From an uncultured Clostridia bacterium (GTDB lineage: Bacteria; Bacillota; Clostridia; Oscillospirales; Acutalibacteraceae): 13,283 bases of DNA. Positions 7,596 to 13,283 of the stretch are shown here, one piece after another; position 1 is the first letter of the stretch, and each line of letters begins with the position of its first letter. Below the pieces are notes generated by a model. That model ran no database searches. It saw nothing but the letters and a program-made list of their open reading frames with translations, and was not told the origin of the DNA. The stretch lies in assembly GCA_937901145.1 (NCBI GenBank), contig CALCHE010000164.1:1-13283 (forward strand). Direction: 5' to 3'. Made by a program: the position numbers and the translations under genes.

Positions 7596-7982
7596 ATGAA
7601 TTTACCAAAACACATCACCAACGAACAAAACGGTATCAGCTATACCCTTCACGGCGACTATTATTTACCCGACTTAAAACTACCCGAGCCGAAAGACAAC
7701 CGCCCCATCGGCAAATGGGGACAACTTCACCTCAACCACCTCAAAAATCATTGCAAGTCAACCTATTATACCTATCTTATGAATGGCACATTACACAATT
7801 ACCTTTGCAGCATCAATAACCAGGCGGAAGAAATGTTCAATCGCATAGTATCACATATGGCAGCGACGGACGGTACGGATGAGAAGCTGAAAACCACAGA
7901 CCAAATGAAATGGTTGGGTCTTATGAACAACTACCGTCACTGTGCCGAGGAAGTAGTCCTTGACTCAATAATCTACACATAA
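7596..7982 (+). CDS. tnpV: TnpV family transposon-encoded protein
   Basis: 128 residues, the usual length for TnpV, and apparently intact. It shows the family's typical layout: a short N-terminal part with GDYYLPDLKLPE and PIGKWGQLHLNHLKNH, a middle LHNYLCSINNQAEEMFNRIV, and a C-terminal part with MKWLGLMNNYRHCAEEVVLD ending in a hydrophobic tail. TnpV proteins are small accessory proteins in mobile elements of Clostridia; their exact role in transposition is not established as far as I know. The start ATG is set by AAGGAGG eight nt upstream; the frame stays open to the left (ATG at 7557) but that start has no ribosome binding site. It is the only plus-strand gene in the window, has higher GC than the module to its left, and no transposase or recombinase accompanies it here, so it may be an orphan of a larger element. 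Confidence 0.88.
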   Translation: MNLPKHITNEQNGISYTLHGDYYLPDLKLPEPKDNRPIGKWGQLHLNHLKNHCKSTYYTYLMNGTLHNYLCSINNQAEEMFNRIVSHMAATDGTDEKLKTTDQMKWLGLMNNYRHCAEEVVLDSIIYT

Positions 7983-7989
7983 ACAACAG

Positions 7990-8022
7990 GTGCAGTAGCC
8001 GAAACTACTGCACTTAACTTTT
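7990..8022 (+). terminator. Stem-loop terminator after tnpV
   Basis: GTGCAGTAG (7990-7998) pairs perfectly with CTACTGCAC (8005-8013) around a 6-nt loop, followed on the plus strand by TTAACTTTTATT. It begins eight nt after the tnpV stop. It also lies 16 nt past the stop of the convergent accessory gene on the minus strand, where the T-tract is poorer, so it may serve both directions. Confidence 0.7.
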
Positions 8023-8028
8023 ATTCTG

Positions 8029-9186
8029 TTATAACCTCAAATCGTCCTCTTTCCTCTGCTTTTTATCATTGATAAGCCAAGGAATGCCAAAGCCTATGCC
8101 TCCGCCGATGGCGAGACCTATGAGGATAAACAGCCACCAAAGAGGATTCTTCTTCTCTTTTTCGTCTTCATCGTTGGTTGCTACCTGTTCCACCTTTTCT
8201 TCGATAACGGTGCTGACATCGGCAGTTTTCTTGTACTCCTTACCGTAATCGTCCTCGTAGGTGATGGTGATTTTACCCGTAACCTCGCCGAGGATGTCGC
8301 TGTCAACTCGCAGATTAGCCGAGCCTTGAGCGTTAGTTGCCGGCTCTATGTTACCCACAAACACACTGCCGCCCGACTGCATGCCCTCAATGTCAAAATC
8401 AAGGGTGCAGTTATAAATCCGGCTCTTGCCCGTGTTCATCAGTTCAAGAGTAACGGTCTGTGTGTCACCCTGAATTACCTTTTTCGGAAGAACGGCACCG
8501 CTGTAAGAGAGCTTCACACTCTGCTTTACGTCTATTCTCACCGTGTCGCTCGACGAGTATGAGCCGAAGTTTTTATCCTCGTACTCCGCCGTAACCTGAA
8601 GGTCATGCTGACCGATAGAAGCCGTGTTGATGGCTTTCAGCTCGATTTCCCAAGTGTAGCTGCTGCCGGCATAAATGCTCTTCACATACTTGGTGGGCAT
8701 ACCAACCGTCAGAATATCACCGCTTGGATCCTCAAGGCTGAATTTGATGTTGTAGAGAGCCTTGGTGGTGCTGTAATTTTTAAAGGTCACCTTCAGCACT
8801 GCCGACTTTTCGGGAGAAAGACTCTTTTCGCTGAGTTCATAAGAGGTCACCATAAACCTCGGTGTAGAGTTATCCTCGGTGGTTGGCTCTTCTTTGGTTT
8901 CTTCCACAGGCTTTTCTTCGGGAGGTGTCAAGGAAAGATATTCACTTGTGATATACCTTTCCTCGCCCTCATAGAGCACCTTGCTCCAACCGTCAGCCTC
9001 ATCAATACGGGTAATACTGCTGCCCTTTTGCAGTACAGTGATGATGTCACAGTCGGTGTTGGGCTCTGTTCTGATGTTTACATTTTCTGTAGCATAGACA
9101 GTTTCTTTTTCGTACTCTGCCGAAGCGGTGAGCGTAAAGGAGAACAGAAAGAGAAAGCAAAGAATTAAAGCTGTTGTTTTTTTCAT
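8029..9186 (-). CDS. Exported SH3b/CARDB-like membrane-anchored protein, partner of the ABC transporter
   Basis: 385 residues with a clear signal peptide (Lys-Lys, hydrophobic core, ASA cleavage site near residue 23). Next is a bacterial SH3 domain (about 27-86, VYATENVNIRTEPNTDCDII and GWSKVLYEGEERYI), a Pro/Glu-rich linker (about 88-108), two beta domains of CARDB/NEW3 type (about 110-222 and 223-325), a charged stretch, a C-terminal membrane helix (about 350-371) and a short basic cytoplasmic tail. It is therefore held outside the cell by its C-terminus. No enzyme domain is visible. SH3b domains often bind cell-wall peptides, so a role linking the transporter to the wall, like an adaptor, is a reasonable inference. 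It is last in the operon; its AAGGGAGTG ribosome binding site begins within the permease stop codon, so the two genes are probably translationally coupled. Confidence 0.83.
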   Translation of the reverse strand: MKKTTALILCFLFLFSFTLTASAEYEKETVYATENVNIRTEPNTDCDIITVLQKGSSITRIDEADGWSKVLYEGEERYITSEYLSLTPPEEKPVEETKEEPTTEDNSTPRFMVTSYELSEKSLSPEKSAVLKVTFKNYSTTKALYNIKFSLEDPSGDILTVGMPTKYVKSIYAGSSYTWEIELKAINTASIGQHDLQVTAEYEDKNFGSYSSSDTVRIDVKQSVKLSYSGAVLPKKVIQGDTQTVTLELMNTGKSRIYNCTLDFDIEGMQSGGSVFVGNIEPATNAQGSANLRVDSDILGEVTGKITITYEDDYGKEYKKTADVSTVIEEKVEQVATNDEDEKEKKNPLWWLFILIGLAIGGGIGFGIPWLINDKKQRKEDDLRL

Positions 9187-9198
9187 ATTATCACTCCC

Positions 9199-11949
9199 TT
9201 ACAGCTCTCTGATGTTTTCAACAATGCTGTGCTTCATTTCTCTTTTAATTTTGATTACAAGATTTAGTGCGCATATAATAAAGAGCATACTGCACATTAT
9301 AAAGGTTTCTAACAAGTGCAGTTCGAACAACGCTTTGTTCCATTGCATCGATTTTCTGATTAGTATATAAAGCACATACCCCACAATATAAATTCCAAAG
9401 CCTATTCCGTAACCCCAACCGAAAATTGATAGCAACTGCCTGATGTATGAGGAGGAAATAACCTTTAAATCAGCACCGACAGCACGAAGAGTGCCGATTT
9501 CTTTCTTACCCTCACGAATTCTCGCGGTAAGAGCGTTGTTAATAACACTACCGCATATCGTAAGAAAAAGGGCCACAAGACAATATAATCCGAAGAAAAG
9601 AACTCTCATTGTTTGCTGATCGTCCCTGTCAAATTCATAGTAATTACGAAAATATCCGTTTGATATTGATTGAGTAAAGCTTTCAAGGTAAGGCGCAACA
9701 GTCAGGTTCATTTCGTCGGTCATATTTTCGCTGGAAAACTGAATATCAGTATAATCGCACGTTGGAGCAAAAATAGTGCTTGCCGAGTTCGTTGTCAGAA
9801 TACCTAAATTTGTTATATAAGGGAAGTCCCAGTCAAAAACATTTTTAAAGTTGCTGTGTACTATTGCGCCGATTTTTACCTTTCTGTCGGTTCTTACAAA
9901 ATTTGTTTCGTCCTTCATTGAAACGTTTACGGTGCTTAACGAAATCTCATCACCAACCTTATAGGTACATTCCTGAGTTTCAAAGTAATTGATATGTTCA
10001 CTTGCCGGGTCGGTGTCAGAGAAATAATCGGTATCTAAAATCGTGTAGCCCATCTCTAAATCAAACTCATTAAAGCCGGCACCGATTTTCTGCGGTGCAA
10101 CGAGAACAATTTCCTCACCCGAGTTAATTTTGTCTATATTTATTTCGCCCTCGATTACTACACCTTTAAGAATTTCAAAATAAGCCTCGTCCATACTTAC
10201 AAGCGTTGAGGGCAGAAGAAGCGAGGTGTAATTAAACTTTTCTCTCGCCTGAGTATAGCTTTTAGAAAATTTTGCAGTACATTTTTCTTTATAGTTTTCT
10301 GCTGTAAGACCATTATCAACCTCTTTATATATGCTGTAGCCGCTCGTGTCGCCTAAAACCATAAGAAGTTCATAGTCGTCAAATTCGTCCTTCAGAATGT
10401 TCACTGTGGTTCTTTTTGTCGCAACAACCTCGTCAAAATAGCCCGATGTAACAAGCTCTGCAACATCGTTATCGCTAAAGCCACTTAAGTCAAGTCTGCA
10501 ATCAGCCAAGGCTTCATCGTAGCCACCCTGGTCGGATATATGATAGATATATTTTCTTGTTTTTACTTGAGATGCTTCATGGCTAAGGCCTGAAAAACTA
10601 AAGCAAGAGCCTATAACGGTAAGTGCAAGAAGAACGCTGACTATTATCTGTCTCGAACGGGATAGGGTGATATTTCTCTTTGCAAGAAGCGATGGAACGT
10701 TGAAGTTTTTCTGTGAATGTATTTTCTTTTTTCTCAGTCTTCTCATATACTCCACATTACGGATAGCCTGCATAGGTGAGCTTTTTGAAACAGAAATAAG
10801 AGGTATAAGCGCCGCACACATAACAACAATAACACCAAGTAATGCTCCGACAAAAAGTATCCACACTTTAGGTATAAATATAAGGTCATCACCCATCATT
10901 TTTGTGACTAATTTTACGCCAAAATATGAGATAAGAATACTTATAGGAGCAGAAATAAGACTTATTATAAATGCTTCACGGGCATATATAGTAATAATCT
11001 GTCTTTTCGTTGCACCAACGGCACGGAGCAGACCAATCTGCTTTTTTCTTTCTCTTAAATTATTTGAAAAAGAATTAACTATAGTAAGACAAGAAACAAG
11101 AGTAAGCATCAAAGCAAAGGCGATACTATAAAGCATAGTTGACCAAATATCAGTTCCACTTGTTCCGTCATCGGAATTATCGTGGAAATACGAGTTTATC
11201 CTCATATAATCGTTTGTGCTGCTGTAGTATCTTTCCCAATCTGCATTCGTAGTGGCGCCGTTACCGTATAAGTTAAGATTTACAAAAGCAATAAGAAGCT
11301 CCTTGCCACCAATAGCTGTTTGTTCACCTTTATTGACAAAAACTGAAGGGAAATACTCTGCTTTGCCTGATTCCCATTCACAAATCGCGTCCTTTTTGTT
11401 ACACATAATACCAACGATAGTGTAGGTTCTCTCTTCCGTTTTTTCGCTGAAACCTTTACCGTCGGGAATTTTCATTGCAAGCGTAATTTCATCGCCTAAT
11501 TTTTTATCGGCAATACCTAAGGTCATAAGAGCCTGTCTTTCAACAATAGCCTCTCCCTCATTTTCGGGCATTCTTCCCTCGTAAAGAAAGGGATAGTACA
11601 TTTCTACTGCCTTATCCTCAAGCCACGCAACGGCAGTACCGACATTCTTTTTCTCTTCCGATTGATAAGCAAAGCCTATCGTGTGGGCAAAGCTGTACTG
11701 TGTAACGTAATCAGCCAAAGCACCGTTTTCAAAATCAGCTTCTCCGGCATTCAAATATATCTCGTGCTGAGTTCCGTTAATTCTTTTCTGATTTTCTTCC
11801 ATTGAGCTTTGCCAACAAGAAATGAAAAATGTGATACCCGACGAGAAAACCATTGCAAGTATGATGCCGATAATAAGAATTGTATATTGCTTTCGTCTTT
11901 GCTTCAGGTTGCCCATAGCAAGGGTGTTGATTGTGAGTTTTCTTTTCAT
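9199..11949 (-). CDS. ABC transporter permease with two FtsX domains (MacB/FtsX type)
   Basis: 916 residues. After a basic start there is a first membrane helix (about 22-44) followed by a large extracellular domain (about 46-265), the MacB-type arrangement. The first FtsX domain (about 268-400) has three hydrophobic segments and the hallmark ERKKQIGLLRAVGATKRQI coupling helix. A further helix (about 435-455) precedes a second large extracellular domain (about 460-775). The second FtsX domain contains the matching REGKKEIGTLRAVGADLK and ends near residue 900; the C-terminus SIVENIREL parallels SPMQAIRN of the first. Such proteins do not form classical import channels; relatives export peptides or transmit force across the membrane to envelope partners. 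The ATG follows GGGAGGTGA by 6-7 nt and starts 19 nt after the ATPase gene. The substrate cannot be told from the sequence. Confidence 0.88.
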   Translation of the reverse strand: MKRKLTINTLAMGNLKQRRKQYTILIIGIILAMVFSSGITFFISCWQSSMEENQKRINGTQHEIYLNAGEADFENGALADYVTQYSFAHTIGFAYQSEEKKNVGTAVAWLEDKAVEMYYPFLYEGRMPENEGEAIVERQALMTLGIADKKLGDEITLAMKIPDGKGFSEKTEERTYTIVGIMCNKKDAICEWESGKAEYFPSVFVNKGEQTAIGGKELLIAFVNLNLYGNGATTNADWERYYSSTNDYMRINSYFHDNSDDGTSGTDIWSTMLYSIAFALMLTLVSCLTIVNSFSNNLRERKKQIGLLRAVGATKRQIITIYAREAFIISLISAPISILISYFGVKLVTKMMGDDLIFIPKVWILFVGALLGVIVVMCAALIPLISVSKSSPMQAIRNVEYMRRLRKKKIHSQKNFNVPSLLAKRNITLSRSRQIIVSVLLALTVIGSCFSFSGLSHEASQVKTRKYIYHISDQGGYDEALADCRLDLSGFSDNDVAELVTSGYFDEVVATKRTTVNILKDEFDDYELLMVLGDTSGYSIYKEVDNGLTAENYKEKCTAKFSKSYTQAREKFNYTSLLLPSTLVSMDEAYFEILKGVVIEGEINIDKINSGEEIVLVAPQKIGAGFNEFDLEMGYTILDTDYFSDTDPASEHINYFETQECTYKVGDEISLSTVNVSMKDETNFVRTDRKVKIGAIVHSNFKNVFDWDFPYITNLGILTTNSASTIFAPTCDYTDIQFSSENMTDEMNLTVAPYLESFTQSISNGYFRNYYEFDRDDQQTMRVLFFGLYCLVALFLTICGSVINNALTARIREGKKEIGTLRAVGADLKVISSSYIRQLLSIFGWGYGIGFGIYIVGYVLYILIRKSMQWNKALFELHLLETFIMCSMLFIICALNLVIKIKREMKHSIVENIREL

Positions 11950-11968
11950 TGCTGTTCACCTCCCTGAG

Positions 11969-12658
11969 TTATACAGAGGGTGCGGGCTTGGTGTCTTTAA
12001 CTATCTTGCCATCCTCAATGGTGAGGATTCTCTCTGCCTGCTCCGCCACATGAAGGTCGTGAGTAACAAGAATAAGGGTAACGCCAAGCTGTTTGCTGAC
12101 ATATTTGAGCAGTGACAGCACCTCACGGCCACTCTTGCCGTCAAGATTACCCGTAGGCTCATCGGCAAAAAGAATGGCAGGTCTGTTGGCGAGTGCTCTT
12201 GCGATAGCGATTCTCTGCTGCTGACCGCCCGAAAGTGCAGAGGGAAGATGCTCTAATCGGTCACGGATACCGAGCATATCAATAACCTTGTTAAGGTACT
12301 CCTCGTCAGGCTTTTTGCCGTCAAGCATAACTGGGAGTAGAATGTTCTCGTATCCCGTCAGCTCCTGAACAAGGTTGTACGCCTGAAAAACGAAGCCGAA
12401 ACGACGGCGGCGAAGAATAGAAAGCTGATTGTCGTTATATGATGAAAGTGACTTTCCACCGTAGTAAACGTGACCGCTTGTGGGATTTTCGAGGGAAGAT
12501 AGCACGTGAAGAAAGGTTGACTTACCCGAACCCGACGGACCCGTGATAGCACAGAATTCTCCCTGCTCAAAGCTGACAGTTACATCATCAACGGCTTTGA
12601 CAACGTTTTCACCGCTTAAGTATTCTTTGGTGAGATTTTTGCATTCTATAATGTTCAT
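11969..12658 (-). CDS. ABC transporter ATP-binding protein, LolD/MacB type
   Basis: 229 residues, the usual size of a stand-alone nucleotide-binding subunit of this family. All ATPase motifs are intact: Walker A GPSGSGKST (40-48), Q-loop FVFQAYNLV (Gln92), signature LSGGQQQR (142-149), Walker B ILFADEP with catalytic Glu167, D-loop GNLD and H-loop VTHD (His200). The GNLDGKSG wording after Walker B is typical of the LolD/MacB/FtsE group. It is the first gene of the operon, in front of the permease, and together they would form the working transporter as a dimer with ATP-driven motion of the extracellular domains. The ATG follows AAAGGAGTG by 5 nt. Confidence 0.95.
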   Translation of the reverse strand: MNIIECKNLTKEYLSGENVVKAVDDVTVSFEQGEFCAITGPSGSGKSTFLHVLSSLENPTSGHVYYGGKSLSSYNDNQLSILRRRRFGFVFQAYNLVQELTGYENILLPVMLDGKKPDEEYLNKVIDMLGIRDRLEHLPSALSGGQQQRIAIARALANRPAILFADEPTGNLDGKSGREVLSLLKYVSKQLGVTLILVTHDLHVAEQAERILTIEDGKIVKDTKPAPSV

Positions 12659-12680
12659 AATAACACTCCTTTTGATTTTG

Positions 12681-12742
12681 TAACTCTATCATACACGGTC
12701 AACCTTACGATTAGGTGACTTTTACCTTAAGATTTCGTAAGA
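12681..12742 (-). promoter_or_regulatory. ABC operon promoter with repeated half sites for an OmpR-type regulator
   Basis: On the minus strand TATGAT (12693-12688) is a good -10 box, but the bases 17 nt upstream (ACCTAA) are a poor -35. Just upstream are half sites of the form TC(T/G)TA: TCTTACG starting at 12742, TCTTAAGGT at 12732 and TCGTAAGGT at 12710. They are spaced 10 and 22 nt, about one and two helical turns. This is the layout expected for an activator of the OmpR/PhoB family bound from about -30 to -60, fitting the adjacent histidine kinase. The TTGACC within the region is only 3 nt from the -10 box, so it is not its -35. Confidence 0.5.
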
Positions 12743-12743
12743 T

Positions 12744-12776
12744 AAAAAATCGGGCACAGGCAAACTGTACCCGATT
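12744..12776 (-). terminator. Intrinsic terminator after the histidine kinase gene
   Basis: CTGTACCCGATT and AATCGGGCACAG (12765-12776 and 12748-12759) form a 12-bp stem with one wobble position and a 5-nt loop. On the minus strand the stem runs into TTTTTT (12749-12744). It starts 6 nt past the kinase stop and separates the kinase unit from the ABC operon promoter. Confidence 0.9.
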
Positions 12777-12781
12777 GATAT

Positions 12782-13283
12782 TTATAGCTTAAGATTTGCA
12801 TCGATTATGGGAAAACACATAGCCACACGAAGACCTTTTTCACTGTTCTCGGCTGTGATAGTGCCGTGATGCTTTTCAACTATTGCTTTGGTGATGGAAA
12901 GACCTATGCCTGCGCTATCGGGTGAAGCATTTTCTGTACGGTGAAATCTTCTGAAAAGCATAGGCAGTTCATTTTCGGGTACACCGCCGCCGTTATCTTC
13001 AATAATCACGCTGACGCTTTTCTCGGCTTGTTCGATGATAATATCAACCTTGCCGTCGGCTTTTGTATGCTCACAGGCATTCTTGATAACATTACCCAAT
13101 GCCTCACGAAGCCAGGCTTTATCTGTGCGAAGAGAACCACCGCCTTTAACGGTGATAGTTTTATCCGAGAAGAGAGCGGAAAACTCTGATTTAAGGTCAA
13201 ATAAAAGATCGGAAAGCTCTGTTTCTTCAAAGTTCATAACATAGGTATCACTACGGATTTTTTCGAGTTTAAGCACATTGTAG
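12782..13283 (-). CDS. Sensor histidine kinase, C-terminal part (runs off right edge)
   Basis: The visible 166 or so codons are open to the window edge, so the 5' end is missing; GTG at 13276 is an internal codon, not a likely start. The sequence begins in the helix after the phosphoacceptor domain (VLKLEKIRSD) and then shows the full HATPase domain: N-box NVIKNACEH, G1 box DNGGGVP, F-box LFRRFHR and G2 box SAGIGLSI. The phosphoacceptor histidine and sensor domain lie outside the window. It is likely one of a two-component pair with an OmpR-family regulator encoded further right, acting on the transporter operon just downstream, as is common for envelope-stress or antimicrobial-peptide transporters. 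The partner and signal are inferred. Confidence 0.9.
   Translation of the reverse strand, partial: YNVLKLEKIRSDTYVMNFEETELSDLLFDLKSEFSALFSDKTITVKGGGSLRTDKAWLREALGNVIKNACEHTKADGKVDIIIEQAEKSVSVIIEDNGGGVPENELPMLFRRFHRTENASPDSAGIGLSITKAIVEKHHGTITAENSEKGLRVAMCFPIIDANLKL

Noticed and set aside
7439..7819. Plus-strand ORF of 126 codons overlapping tnpV in another frame
   Set aside because: Its frame conflicts with the recognisable TnpV frame and its first part is made of the direct repeats.
8605..9168. Plus-strand ORF of 187 codons opposite the SH3b gene
   Set aside because: It lies fully antisense to a well-supported gene, has no ribosome binding site and its sequence is not protein-like.
10667..11131. 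Plus-strand ORF of 154 codons within the permease gene
   Set aside because: Antisense shadow of the first FtsX domain; the hydrophobic stretches mirror membrane codons on the other strand.
12697..12702. TTGACC (minus strand) as the -35 of the ABC operon promoter
   Set aside because: It is only 3 nt from the TATGAT box, and no good -10 box lies 17 nt downstream of it.

Overview
The window looks like a genome segment from a low-GC Gram-positive anaerobe, most likely a gut Clostridia (Ruminococcaceae/Oscillospiraceae type). This rests on the strong AAGGAGG-type ribosome binding sites, a TnpV-family gene, Firmicutes-style surface proteins (SH3b, CARDB-like, chitobiase-like domains) and a tRNA-Ala sequence of Firmicutes type. 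There is no rRNA, no CRISPR array and no integrase in the window.

Left part (1 to about 7.46 kb) is very AT-rich and reads on the minus strand. At the left edge sits the 3' three quarters of a tRNA-Ala(GGC), cut off inside the D-arm, as expected at one end of an element integrated in a tRNA gene. Transcription then runs from right to left through a 50-codon ORF (7457-7305), a membrane-anchored surface protein with three PPC-type repeats (7308-5269), a very large YobI/KAP-type membrane P-loop NTPase (about 5180-1422) and a DUF2971 protein (1266-307). The first two overlap by ATGA, and a perfect 17-bp inverted repeat lies between the NTPase and the DUF2971 gene. Outside sensor, membrane NTPase and cytoplasmic effector candidate together look like an uncharacterised conflict or defence module; that reading is an inference.

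Middle (7.47 to 8.02 kb): a TnpV gene on the plus strand with its own promoter. Its ribosome binding site lies in the right arm of a long inverted repeat whose left arm is upstream of the predicted transcription start. Only read-through transcripts would therefore fold and hide it. A perfect 9-bp stem-loop closes the unit. Base composition changes clearly here, so this is the likely seam between the AT-rich module and the rest.

Right part (8.03 to 13.28 kb), higher GC, minus strand: an ABC export-type operon (ATPase, MacB/FtsX-type permease with two FtsX domains, exported SH3b/CARDB-like membrane-anchored partner). It is preceded by a promoter with repeated response-regulator-like half sites, an intrinsic terminator, and the C-terminal half of a sensor histidine kinase running off the right edge. 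The kinase and its presumed regulator probably switch on the transporter operon in response to envelope or antimicrobial stress.
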